This document shows, one piece after another, positions 35,141-43,885 of a stretch of 64,000 nt of DNA. Within the stretch, counting starts at the first letter, position 1, and each line of letters begins with the position of its first letter. Position numbers and translations under genes: made by a program. The stretch covers positions 1 through 64,000 of the forward strand of contig DAOKZK010000006.1 in NCBI GenBank assembly GCA_035325645.1, written 5' to 3'. The notes beneath the pieces are model-generated. The model was not told the DNA's origin and ran no database searches. It worked only from the letters and a program-made list of their open reading frames with translations. The stretch comes from Macondimonas sp035325645 (GTDB lineage Bacteria > Pseudomonadota > Gammaproteobacteria > UBA5335).

Positions 35141-35192
35141 CCCTGCCGAGAATGCCCGGACGCTTCCCACCTTGAAATCATCCGCTGCGACG

Positions 35193-36809
35193 ATGCTTGT
35201 TCGATGGTCCATCCGCTGGGGATGGCTTTTGATTTGGCTGGGCTTCGTTGCCGTTGCGGTTTCGACGCGCAGCCTGTGGCCCATCGACGAGACCCGCTAC
35301 GCAACGGTGGCGTGGGAAATGTGGCAGAACGGTCAGTGGCTCGTTCCGCATCTCAACGGCGCACCCTACCCGCACAAGCCGCCGATGTTGTTCTGGCTCA
35401 TGCAGCTGGGATGGGCGCTGTTCGGCGTCAACGATCACTGGCCTCGCTTGATTGCACCCCTGGCAGGGGTGGCCAGCGCCTTGCTCACCCGCCGATTGGC
35501 GCGCCGCTTGTGGCCCGCAGATACCCGGATCGCGGATCTGGCGCCTTGGCTGCTGCTGTTCGGCCTGTACTGGGCCGGTTTTCACAGCATGCTGATGTTC
35601 GATGCCCTGATGGCGTTGTGGACCATACTGGCCCTGACGGGGCTGTGGCAGGCCGTCACCCGGCCCCGGTTGGGTTTTGCCGTCGTGGGTATCGCGCTGG
35701 GGCTGGGTCTGCTCACCAAAGGCCCGATCATCCTGTTGTTCGTGCTGCCTTCGGCGCTGTTGGCTCCGCTCTGGCATCCGGCCTGGCCCGGCTGGCGGAT
35801 CTGGGGGGCGGGGTTGCTCCGAGTCCTCGTGATCATGGCCTTGATGGCGCTGGTGTGGGCGATACCCGCCGTCCTGTTCGGCGGCAAGGGTTACGCCGCC
35901 GACCTGCTCTGGCGCCAGAGCGCAGGCCGGGCGCTCGAGTCCTTCGCCCATCGGCGACCCTGGTGGTGGTATCTGCCGATCCTGCCGCTGATGTTGCTGC
36001 CATGGTCGTTGCTCCCGGCGCTGTATCGTGCCGGAGGCGCATCGTTGCGCCGTGCCGCGATGGATCGCGGGGCGCGCTTTTGTCTGGCAGTCGTCCTGCC
36101 GGGCTTCGTGCTGTGCTCCATGATCAGCGGTAAGCAGCCGCATTATCTGTTGCCCCTGTTTCCGGCCTTGACACTGCTTCTGGCGTGCGGACTGACGGAA
36201 TCCCAGAGGCGGTTCTCCCTGCGGCCCATGGCGGTCGTCCTCGCCTTTTTCGCGCTGGCGTTGACGGTGGCACCACTCTGGCTGCGTTTGCGGGGGCACG
36301 GCAGTTGGGTGGTCGAGATTTCCCCCCTGTGGGGCTTGGCATTGGTGCCGGTCGTCATGTTTGTTTGGCGGCTGCCGCCAGCCGGCTCCTTGCGGCAGGG
36401 TCCGCTGCTCGGTGCGCTCACGGCCGTGCTGCTTGTCTTTGCGCATGGATCGGTCATCCGAGAAGCGCAGCCGCGCTTCGATCTTCGCGACGTGAGCCGC
36501 ACCCTCGGTGCGCTCGAAAGGGCTGGACATCCGCTGGCTTTCGTGGGGACTTATCGGGGTCAGTTCCAGTTCCTTGGCCGACTGAAACAAGTGCCTGCCT
36601 TGCTGAAGGATCATGAGGCTGCGCGCGCATGGGCTGCACGGCATCCCGAGGGCGTCGTCATCGATGAGGTTGATCACGAGCGCGACTGCGCGGCGCCGCC
36701 CAGCATCCTCTGCCGCGCCTATCGCGGCCACTATCTGGTCGTGCGTGAGGCCTCCCAGCTTCATGCCGGCGCTCCAGCCGACGATGCAGTAATTGGAGAA
36801 AGCATGTGA
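35193..36809 (+). CDS. GT-C membrane glycosyltransferase, family 39-like
   Basis: 538 residues with about 12 membrane helices. After the first helix comes the acidic catalytic-type motif PIDETRYATVAWEMW, then PYPHKPPMLFW, as in ArnT and related lipid A or undecaprenyl-linked sugar transferases. The ATG giving MLVRWSIRWG was preferred; a TTG 21 nt upstream is also in frame and neither has a good RBS. Closest paralogue in the window is the GT-C protein starting at 37933 (shared DE...EM...GQWL.PH...PY..KPP). Probably first gene of the cluster. Confidence 0.82.
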   Translation: MLVRWSIRWGWLLIWLGFVAVAVSTRSLWPIDETRYATVAWEMWQNGQWLVPHLNGAPYPHKPPMLFWLMQLGWALFGVNDHWPRLIAPLAGVASALLTRRLARRLWPADTRIADLAPWLLLFGLYWAGFHSMLMFDALMALWTILALTGLWQAVTRPRLGFAVVGIALGLGLLTKGPIILLFVLPSALLAPLWHPAWPGWRIWGAGLLRVLVIMALMALVWAIPAVLFGGKGYAADLLWRQSAGRALESFAHRRPWWWYLPILPLMLLPWSLLPALYRAGGASLRRAAMDRGARFCLAVVLPGFVLCSMISGKQPHYLLPLFPALTLLLACGLTESQRRFSLRPMAVVLAFFALALTVAPLWLRLRGHGSWVVEISPLWGLALVPVVMFVWRLPPAGSLRQGPLLGALTAVLLVFAHGSVIREAQPRFDLRDVSRTLGALERAGHPLAFVGTYRGQFQFLGRLKQVPALLKDHEAARAWAARHPEGVVIDEVDHERDCAAPPSILCRAYRGHYLVVREASQLHAGAPADDAVIGESM

Positions 36810-36892
36810 GCACCATCGCGCGGTTACAATGCACGCTTCGGCCATGTTAAATCCCCGGCCACATCGCACCCTGTCACTGGAAATCGCCGCCC

Positions 36893-37633
36893 ATGCATGC
36901 TGATCCGCTCGTTTCCGTCGTGATTCCGGTCAAGGATGAGGCAGCCAACGTCACGACACTGGCGCGCGAGATTCGCCAAGCGTTGGACGGTGTCGTTCCC
37001 TTTGAGGTGATTTTCGTCGATGACGGCAGCACCGACGCCACAGTGAACACGCTCGCTGCATTGAAAAACGAGTTCGACGGCCGGTTGCGCGTTCTGCGCC
37101 ACCTGCGCAATGCCGGTCAGAGTGCCGCCATCACCAGCGGCGTGCGCGCCGCGCGGGGCCTGTGGATCGCAACCTTGGACGGCGATGGCCAGAACGATCC
37201 GGCGGACCTGCCGAACCTGCTCGCGCGGGTGGATCTGACCCGTGATCCGCCGGCGCGCGTCTTGGTTCAGGGCGCGCGGCTGCGACGCGAGGACGACTGG
37301 CTGCGGCGGGTTTCCTCGCGCGTGGCCAATGCGGTGCGGGGCGCCCTGCTGCAGGATCAGACTCCCGACAGTGGCTGCGGCATCAAGGTACTGCCGCGGG
37401 CGCTGTACCTCGAACTGCCTTATTTCGATCACATGCACCGGTTCATGCCTGCGCTGGCCTTGCGCGCCGGCGCGACAGTGCAATGCGTTGGCGTCCATCA
37501 TCGCCCCCGGGGGGGTGGACAATCCAAATACGGCCTCAACAACCGGCTCTGGGCGGGTCTGGTGGACTTGCTCGGCGTGATGTGGTTGCGGCGGCGTGCG
37601 CGCCTGGACTTCCAGGCAAGGGAAGAATCATGA
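36893..37633 (+). CDS. GT2 glycosyltransferase, polyprenyl-phosphate sugar synthase type
   Basis: 246 residues of a GT-A fold: VSVVIPVKDEAANV, VDDGSTDATV, LDGDGQNDPADLP (DXD-like) and the late HRPRGGGQSKYG motif of DPM1/ArnC/GtrB-type enzymes. These move a sugar from a nucleotide donor to undecaprenyl or dolichyl phosphate. It lacks the C-terminal membrane helices of GtrB and ArnC, so it is probably cytoplasmic or peripheral. Its stop overlaps the LAB_N gene (ATGA). It likely makes the lipid-linked sugar used by the downstream GT-C enzymes. Confidence 0.88.
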   Translation: MHADPLVSVVIPVKDEAANVTTLAREIRQALDGVVPFEVIFVDDGSTDATVNTLAALKNEFDGRLRVLRHLRNAGQSAAITSGVRAARGLWIATLDGDGQNDPADLPNLLARVDLTRDPPARVLVQGARLRREDDWLRRVSSRVANAVRGALLQDQTPDSGCGIKVLPRALYLELPYFDHMHRFMPALALRAGATVQCVGVHHRPRGGGQSKYGLNNRLWAGLVDLLGVMWLRRRARLDFQAREES

Positions 37634-37929
37634 ACTGGACTGAAACCATCTGGCTGGGGGTCGGTTTTACTGGCCAGGCCCTGTTTTCCATGCGCTTTCT
37701 GGTGCAATGGCTGTACAGCGAGAAAGCCAAGCGCAGCGTGATCCCGGTGCAGTTCTGGTATTTCAGCGTTGCGGGGGGGCTGACCCTGCTGGCCTACGCG
37801 ATCTACAAGCGCGATCCGGTCTTCATCGTGGGGCAGGCCACCGGCCTGTTCGTCTATGCCCGCAACCTTTACTGGGTCCGGCGCGACGACGAAGCGCCGG
37901 GTGGGCTCGACCACCAGCTCAAATCCTGA
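37630..37929 (+). CDS. Small LAB_N-domain membrane protein
   Basis: 99 residues with three predicted membrane helices (about 7-27, 41-60 and 67-84). The sequence FTGQALFSMRFLVQWLYSEK and the following PVQFWYFS are characteristic of LAB_N, a domain first named from the N-terminus of some lipid A disaccharide synthases and here free-standing. Placed between a GT2 and a GT-C gene and overlapping the former by 4 nt, it may flip or present the lipid-linked sugar, as the small ArnE and ArnF proteins do. That role is inference. Confidence 0.85.
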   Translation: MNWTETIWLGVGFTGQALFSMRFLVQWLYSEKAKRSVIPVQFWYFSVAGGLTLLAYAIYKRDPVFIVGQATGLFVYARNLYWVRRDDEAPGGLDHQLKS

Positions 37930-37932
37930 TTG

Positions 37933-39597
37933 ATGGAACCGCGTCTGTCTCCTCAGGCCCGCCGGCGGCGGGATCGTTTCGTCCTGTTCGTCCTGGGGCT
38001 GGCGCTGTTCGCACCCGGCCTGGGGCTGCGCGATCCCTGGCCGCCCGATGAACCGCGTTTTGCCCAGATCGCGCGCGAGATGCTGGTCAGCGGTCAGTGG
38101 TTGATCCCGCACATCGGTGGTCATCCCTATCCGGACAAGCCTCCGGTCTTTTTCTGGGCCATCGCCGCCTTCGAGGCGCTGACCGGTAGCGCGCGTCTTG
38201 CGTTCCTGTTGCCATCCCTGCTGGCGGCATTGGGGACGCTGTTGCTGACCTACGATCTGGGGCGGCGGCTGTGGAACGCGCGCGTCGGCATGATGGCCGC
38301 GTTGCTGCTGGCCTTCACCGTGCAGTTCACGTTGCAGGCACGCATGGCCCAGATCGATGCACTGCTGTGCTTCTGGACCACCTTGGCCATGTACGGCTTC
38401 CTGCGCCATCTGGTGCGGGGTCCGGATCTGCGCGCCTTTTATCTTGGATGTTTTGCCATCGCTGCGGGTGTGCTGACCAAGGGCGTCGGGTTCCTGCCGC
38501 TCGTGGTCCTGCCCATCGCTGCCTTGTGGTGTCGGCGGCACCCGGGCTCTCTGAGCGGCATCGCGCCCCGGCATGCGCTGGGCGCGGCGGCGCTCGTCAT
38601 CGCCGTGCTTCTGGCCTGGGCTGGGCCCATGCTTTGGGCCAGCCTGCATGACCCGGCGCTGGCGGCGTATCGCGACGATCTGCTGTTGCGCCAGACCGCC
38701 ACCCGCTACGCCAATGCGTGGGGACACCGGGAGCCGTTCTGGTACTACCTGGTGCAGGTGATCCCGCCGTTCTGGCTACCCGGCAGTCTGCTCCTGCCCT
38801 GGCTGATCCCCGCCTGGCGGCGACGGATCGGGCGCGGCGACGCACGGTACGTACTGCTGCTGGGCTATGTGCTCGTCGTGATCATTTTCTTCAGCCTCAG
38901 CAGCGGCAAGCGGGGGCTGTATGTGTTACCCGCAACACCGGCCTTGGCGCTGGCCTGCGCGCCGCTGCTGCCGGGCCTCTTGCGCAAGCAGGTGGTTCAG
39001 GTGCTGGCCTGGGGCGTGGTCGTCCTGCTCGGCCTGGCGCTTCTGACCGGCTGGCTGTACCTCGCCTGGGTCGACGAGCACATCGTGCCGGAACTGATGG
39101 CGCGCTACCGGGTGCAGCCTTGGGCGCCCTTGGCCATTCTGACCACGGCCAGTCTGGCGCTGGCGGCATGGCTGGGTCCCCGGCGCGGATTCAGAGCCTT
39201 GCTCATGACCCTGCTGGTCGGCTGGTGGGTGCATGGCTTCTGGGCTGCGCCGATGCTCGACGATGTGCGTTCCGGGCGTTCGCTGATGCGCCAGGTCACC
39301 GATCGCCTCGATCCAGGCGCCGAGTTGGGCATGGTCGACTGGAAGGAGCAGTTTCTCTACCAGGCGGATCGGCCTGTCATGACTTTTGGTTATCGCCGCG
39401 CCGACCGCATCGGCGAGGCGACGGAGGCCATCGCGTGGATGCGGGCAGCGCCGAAGCGCTGGGTGCTCGTACCGGAAGAGCGCCTCGATCCCTGTTTCGA
39501 GCCGCGGCTTGCCGTCGCCTTGGGGCGCGCCCACCGCGAGCACTGGTATCTGGTCGGGCCCGAGGCCGTCCGCGACTGCGGCGAGAGCGCCCCATGA
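37933..39597 (+). CDS. GT-C membrane glycosyltransferase, family 39-like (ArnT-like)
   Basis: 554 residues with about 12 membrane helices and a C-terminal soluble part (about 440-554). The first periplasmic loop reads DPWPPDEPRFAQIAREM, followed by HPYPDKPPVFFW. The ATG lies 4 nt after the LAB_N stop (a TTG one codon earlier is also in frame), and the stop overlaps the next GT-C gene by 4 nt. Predicted to transfer a sugar from a polyprenyl phosphate donor to an envelope acceptor. Confidence 0.87.
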   Translation: MEPRLSPQARRRRDRFVLFVLGLALFAPGLGLRDPWPPDEPRFAQIAREMLVSGQWLIPHIGGHPYPDKPPVFFWAIAAFEALTGSARLAFLLPSLLAALGTLLLTYDLGRRLWNARVGMMAALLLAFTVQFTLQARMAQIDALLCFWTTLAMYGFLRHLVRGPDLRAFYLGCFAIAAGVLTKGVGFLPLVVLPIAALWCRRHPGSLSGIAPRHALGAAALVIAVLLAWAGPMLWASLHDPALAAYRDDLLLRQTATRYANAWGHREPFWYYLVQVIPPFWLPGSLLLPWLIPAWRRRIGRGDARYVLLLGYVLVVIIFFSLSSGKRGLYVLPATPALALACAPLLPGLLRKQVVQVLAWGVVVLLGLALLTGWLYLAWVDEHIVPELMARYRVQPWAPLAILTTASLALAAWLGPRRGFRALLMTLLVGWWVHGFWAAPMLDDVRSGRSLMRQVTDRLDPGAELGMVDWKEQFLYQADRPVMTFGYRRADRIGEATEAIAWMRAAPKRWVLVPEERLDPCFEPRLAVALGRAHREHWYLVGPEAVRDCGESAP

Positions 39598-41240
39598 CGC
39601 AACGCGACATGCGGTTCTGGCACGGCTGGCTGGTGGTGCTCACCCTGCTCGTCGGCGCGGCCAACATGGTGGACCTGCCGATGGAGCCCCACGAGACCTT
39701 TGTGGTGCGTACCGTCGAGGAGATGCATGACCGCGGTGATTTCGTGGTGCCGTATCTCAACGATCGCCCGCGGCTGAACAAACCGCCTCTCAATTACTGG
39801 CTCACCGCGCTGGTTGCCGACCTTGCAGGGGATCTGGGCCGGGTCGCACCCTGGGAAGCTCGATTCGTCTCCGTGTTGGCCGGCGGTGGGCTGGTCGCGA
39901 TTTGCGGCGCACTGGGGACCGCGTTGGCGAGCCCTGCAGTCGGCCTGATGGCGGCCGCCATTGCCGCTTCGTCCTACGGCACGTTCTATTACACGCACAG
40001 CGCCCGCCCCGAGATGCTCTATGCCTTCTGGTGCGCTTTGGGCCTGCTCGGTTTCGTGCGGGCTTGGCAGGCCACGGATGCCAGGCGCCGCGGGCGCTGG
40101 GTGCTGGGCATGTGGGTCGCATATGCGCTGGGCTGTCTGACCAAGGGGCCGCAGTTGCCGATCATGCTGGTGCTGGCCTGTGTCGCCTTCATCCGCTTGC
40201 ATGCGCCGCTGCGGCCTCAGATGCTGTCCCTGTTGCGACCTGTGGCGGGGATCATGATCCTCCTGGCGCTGAATGTGCCTTGGTGGTATGCGGTCGGGCA
40301 GAGCGTCGGGCAGGCCACACTGGAAAATTCGCAACTCGGCGGCGCGCTGCTGAGACCCAGGCTGCTCGACGGCAATCCGTATTATGTCTATCGCACCTGG
40401 CAGCTCGTACTGCCATGGGTCGCGCTCCTGCCCGCACTGATCGCCCTGCGGCGCATCGATTACGCCCAACGTCCGGCGCTCCTCTGGCTGGGTCTGGTCG
40501 TGGCCGTGCCGGCCGTCATGCTGAGTTTCGGTTCTCAGGAGCGCTGGTATTACATGCTGCCGGTGCTGCCGGCGCTCGCCGTTCTGCTGTCGATCGCGGC
40601 CGAGCGATTCTGGACCGGTGAACGCTTGAGGCGGTGGATGCCGGCCTGGCTGTTCGGGCATGGTTTGTTGGCGCTCGTCGGCGTGGCCGCAGGGGGGTTG
40701 CTGTATCGGTCCCGACTCGATCTGCCGGCTGGCGGCATGCTGGTCATCGTCGGGCTGACCGCGTGGGCGTGGCGACGCCACGGGCGGCGTGGCGGGCTGT
40801 CGCTGCCCAGCACCATCCTCATCACGGCCAACCTGTTCATGGTCTCCACCGCTATCTTGGCGTTCAGTCCGCGGCTGTGGGGTACCGATCGATACGCCGA
40901 GCGCGAGGCCGCCGGCCGGCTCGCGCGGCTCGTGGCTCAGGATGAGCCGCTCGTATCCTGGCGCACCGATCTGACCAATCTCATCTATTACCTCGACCGG
41001 CCCATCCCGCGGGCCGAGCGGGCGGGCGACCTGCAGCGGCTCGATGCCCGCTGGGTGCTGGCGCCGAGCCGCACGGTGACGAGCCTGGTCGCGGCGGTCC
41101 CGGTGGCCGGGCATTGCGCGCTCGATGCGGGAGACGAGTACCTTTGGCTGATCCGCGTCGGATCACCGGCGGATGCGCCCGTGGCCGCGCTCAGTAGCCC
41201 AGACTGCGACCCCCGTCCACTGCCAGCACCTGGCCGGTGA
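39594..41240 (+). CDS. GT-C membrane glycosyltransferase, divergent family 39-like
   Basis: 548 residues, about 12 membrane helices. The acidic loop is DLPMEPHETFVVRTVEEM, so the usual D-E pair is P-H-E, followed by RLNKPPLNYW. The frame extends far upstream in the preceding gene, but the ATG overlapping that gene's stop (ATGA) starts the homology. Its last 50 nt overlap, tail to tail, the SDR gene on the minus strand. It is the fourth GT-C gene of the cluster and the most diverged; the altered acidic motif may mean another donor or weaker activity. Confidence 0.82.
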   Translation: MTQRDMRFWHGWLVVLTLLVGAANMVDLPMEPHETFVVRTVEEMHDRGDFVVPYLNDRPRLNKPPLNYWLTALVADLAGDLGRVAPWEARFVSVLAGGGLVAICGALGTALASPAVGLMAAAIAASSYGTFYYTHSARPEMLYAFWCALGLLGFVRAWQATDARRRGRWVLGMWVAYALGCLTKGPQLPIMLVLACVAFIRLHAPLRPQMLSLLRPVAGIMILLALNVPWWYAVGQSVGQATLENSQLGGALLRPRLLDGNPYYVYRTWQLVLPWVALLPALIALRRIDYAQRPALLWLGLVVAVPAVMLSFGSQERWYYMLPVLPALAVLLSIAAERFWTGERLRRWMPAWLFGHGLLALVGVAAGGLLYRSRLDLPAGGMLVIVGLTAWAWRRHGRRGGLSLPSTILITANLFMVSTAILAFSPRLWGTDRYAEREAAGRLARLVAQDEPLVSWRTDLTNLIYYLDRPIPRAERAGDLQRLDARWVLAPSRTVTSLVAAVPVAGHCALDAGDEYLWLIRVGSPADAPVAALSSPDCDPRPLPAPGR

Positions 41241-41934
41241 TGTAAGGCGCCTCGAACAGCAGGAAGGCGACGGTGCGCGCGATGTCCTCGGGCATCCCGG
41301 GCCGCTTCAGCGCGACCCGTTCCACGATGCGCTCGCGGGCCTGCGTGGACATCGGCCGCTCCGGCCAGAGGATGGCACCGGGCGCCACGGCGTTGACCCG
41401 CACGTCCGGCGCCAGTTCGCGTGCGAGAGCGCGGGTCATCATCGCGAGACCCGCCTTGGCCGCAGAATAGACCGGATGGTCCTTGAGCGGGCGTTCGGCG
41501 TGGATGTCCACGAGATTCACCACGGCGCCCCGACTGGCGCGCAGCGCAGGGGTGAGGGCTTGGGTGAGGAAATAGGGCGCACGCAGATTGGTGCCCATGA
41601 GATCCTCCCATTGCGCGGCTGTCGTGGCGCCGACAGGCGTCGGGTAGAAGCTTGAGGCGTTGTGCACGAGACCGTCCAGCCCGCCCCAGCGGCGCCGTGC
41701 GGCATCGGCGAGCATCTCGAGCTGGGCCGGCTCGCGCAGATCCGCCCCATGGCAATCGGCGCTGTTCGCGCGCCCGGCATTGAGTTCATCCACCAGCGTG
41801 CGGGCGGCCTCGGCGGCGTGATGGTAATGGATCATCACGCACGCGCCCCGGCCGTGCAGTTCCCGGGCGATGGCCGCCCCGATGCGCCGCGCGGCTCCGG
41901 TAACGAGCACGCGGGGTGGATGGTCGTGGGCCAT
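41191..41934 (-). CDS. Pteridine reductase-like SDR (FolM/PTR1 type)
   Basis: 247-residue short-chain dehydrogenase: VTGAARRIGAAIARELH, where the arginine after TGAA is typical of pteridine reductases rather than FabG, HNASSFYPTP, catalytic YSAAK and the C-terminal VDGGRSLGY. Likely NADPH-dependent reduction of dihydropterins or dihydromonapterin. The start MAHDHPP was chosen by homology. It is divergent from the MidA-like gene with a 34-nt gap and overlaps the GT-C gene at its 3' end by 50 nt. Confidence 0.83.
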   Translation of the reverse strand: MAHDHPPRVLVTGAARRIGAAIARELHGRGACVMIHYHHAAEAARTLVDELNAGRANSADCHGADLREPAQLEMLADAARRRWGGLDGLVHNASSFYPTPVGATTAAQWEDLMGTNLRAPYFLTQALTPALRASRGAVVNLVDIHAERPLKDHPVYSAAKAGLAMMTRALARELAPDVRVNAVAPGAILWPERPMSTQARERIVERVALKRPGMPEDIARTVAFLLFEAPYITGQVLAVDGGRSLGY

Positions 41935-41968
41935 GGCAGCGCCTCGTCGTTTGGAACACAATCCACGC

Positions 41969-43165
41969 ATGGTAACCGCATCTTCTTTTGATCTGCCCCT
42001 TCCGTCCGCAGAGGCACGCGCCCATAGCGCCCGACTCTGCGCGCACATTGCCGCGCAGATCGCGCAAGCCGGCGGCAGCATCGGTTTCGATCGCTACATG
42101 GAGCTCGCGCTCTACGCGCCGGGCCTGGGCTATTACAGCGCTGGTACGACCAAATTCGGGCCGGAGGGCGACTTTGTGACTGCGCCCGAGCTGACGTCGC
42201 TGTTCGGCCGCACGCTCGCCGCACCGTGCGGTGAATGGCTGGCGCAACTGGGCGTCGATGCGTGGGTGCTCGAGTTGGGGGCGGGCAGTGGGGTGTTGGC
42301 CGCGGACGTCCTGTCGGGTCTCGCCGAGCGTGACCGACTGCCGGCCACCTACGCGATTCTCGAGCGCAGCGCCGAGCTGCGCGAGCGCCAGCATCAGCTT
42401 CTGCGCGAGCGTGTTCCAAAACTGCTCGACCGGGTGCGCTGGCTCGATGGGCTGCCCGATGCGCCGATCGAGGGTGTGCTGCTCGCCAATGAAGTGCTGG
42501 ACGCGCTGCCCGTGGCGCGGGCGCGCAAGACGGCTGCGGGCTGGATGGAACTGCGTGTCAGCGGGGATGCGGAGCAGGGCTTTGCCGATGAGCTTGCTCC
42601 GGCCGCACCCGAGCACGCCGGCCAACTCGAGGCCATCGAGGCAGCGCTGGGGCTCGCGTTGCCGCCCGGTTACACCACCGAGCTGCAACCCTGGCTGCCG
42701 GCCTGGATGGCATCCTTGGGCGCGAGTTTTTCGCGCGGCGCCATGCTGTGGATCGACTACGGCCTGCCGCGCCATCAGTATTACCATCCCGAACGGGCAA
42801 GCGGCACCTTGCGCTGCCACTATCGCCACCGCGCCCTCGATGATCCCTATCGGTGGCCGGGCTTGCAGGACATCACCGCCTGGGTCGATTTCACCGCGCT
42901 CGCCGAGGCCGCCCGCGCCGCCGGCTGGACGGTGGATGGCTACACCACCCAGGCCGCGTTCCTGATCGGCGCCGGCATCGAGTCGGAACTGGCGCGGCTC
43001 GATCCGGTGGCGGATTACAATCTCCTGCAGCGCACCAAGCGCCTGCTCATGCCGGGGGAGATGGGCGAGGCATTCAAGGTGATGGCGCTCGCCAAGGGCA
43101 ACCTCGACGGCCCGGCCGCATTCGATCTGTTCGATCAGCGTGCCCGGCTCTGGCCGATGCGCTGA
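41969..43165 (+). CDS. SAM-dependent methyltransferase, MidA/NDUFAF7 family
   Basis: 398 residues. Features: FDRYMELALYAPGLGYYSAG, then FGPEGDFVTAPELTSLFG and the SAM-binding LELGAGSGVLAADVL, with GVLLANEVLDALPV further on. Mitochondrial NDUFAF7 methylates an arginine of a complex I subunit; the role of bacterial homologues is not settled. No complex I genes are in the window. The gene is divergent from the pteridine reductase-like gene. Confidence 0.88.
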   Translation: MVTASSFDLPLPSAEARAHSARLCAHIAAQIAQAGGSIGFDRYMELALYAPGLGYYSAGTTKFGPEGDFVTAPELTSLFGRTLAAPCGEWLAQLGVDAWVLELGAGSGVLAADVLSGLAERDRLPATYAILERSAELRERQHQLLRERVPKLLDRVRWLDGLPDAPIEGVLLANEVLDALPVARARKTAAGWMELRVSGDAEQGFADELAPAAPEHAGQLEAIEAALGLALPPGYTTELQPWLPAWMASLGASFSRGAMLWIDYGLPRHQYYHPERASGTLRCHYRHRALDDPYRWPGLQDITAWVDFTALAEAARAAGWTVDGYTTQAAFLIGAGIESELARLDPVADYNLLQRTKRLLMPGEMGEAFKVMALAKGNLDGPAAFDLFDQRARLWPMR

Positions 43166-43222
43166 TGCTTCGCTGACGCCCGGTCCGGGGCGTCCGTGGC
43201 AAGCTGTGGCCCTTCGGCGACC

Positions 43223-43738
43223 TCAGTGATGCCCGCCCATTCGTTGCATCAGCTCACCGCGTCCATCATTACCGATGATTTCCTGTTTGTAGTTGGCGTG
43301 ACAGCCGGTGCACTGCGCCAAGGTGAGGCTCAGACTCGTCAAGACCCCGTCTGCGTCCTTGCGGTGCGCCGCGGCGGAGATTTCATCAGCGGCCTTGTGA
43401 AAGGCGATCGCGCGCTCGGCAAATCCCGGTGCGCCGGCGCCCATGCGCTGACACTGACCCTCCATTTCACGGGAATAGCCCATGGAGGATGCCGCCGCTT
43501 CGATGGCCGGGAAATCCTTTGCGGCAAGGCCCGCGACGATCGCCTGGACGGCTTCGAGGTGCGCGCGCATGTTCTGTTTCTGGTGGTTGGCCATCGGCAG
43601 GCTGAGCGGCAGCGGGGTGCGGTTATCGACGTGATGCTGTGCCATGGCGCCGTGATGCGGTGCATCGGGCGTCTCTGCGCCAGAGGCGACGCTCATGCCC
43701 AGCATCAGCGCGCCAGTCAGCAAAATCTTGACAGTCAT
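43223..43738 (-). CDS. Periplasmic class II-type cytochrome c
   Basis: 171 residues. Signal peptide about 1-21 (ALMLGMSVASGAE). The single haem motif CTGCH is at residues 143-147, near the C-terminus of a helical protein, as in cytochrome c' and cytochrome c-556 (class II). A GGAGATAACG RBS precedes the ATG. Convergent with the MidA-like gene and downstream of uppP on the same strand. It may be an electron carrier or bind NO; a fifth-position ligand cannot be told from the sequence alone. Confidence 0.82.
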   Translation of the reverse strand: MTVKILLTGALMLGMSVASGAETPDAPHHGAMAQHHVDNRTPLPLSLPMANHQKQNMRAHLEAVQAIVAGLAAKDFPAIEAAASSMGYSREMEGQCQRMGAGAPGFAERAIAFHKAADEISAAAHRKDADGVLTSLSLTLAQCTGCHANYKQEIIGNDGRGELMQRMGGHH

Positions 43739-43885
43739 CGTTATCTCCGTGGAGTTGAGCCCGAGCCCGCACCGTCCGTGCTCGCTGAACGGTGCGGGGG
43801 AGTGCATCAGACTACCGCAAGTCCCGCATCGGGGGCTGCGACGAATCGTCGCAGGGCGCGGTGAGCCGTCGGCCCGGCGCCGGTA

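Noticed and set aside
35178..36869. A 563-codon minus-strand frame over the GT-C gene
   Set aside because: Glutamine- and arginine-rich shadow of a membrane-protein gene.
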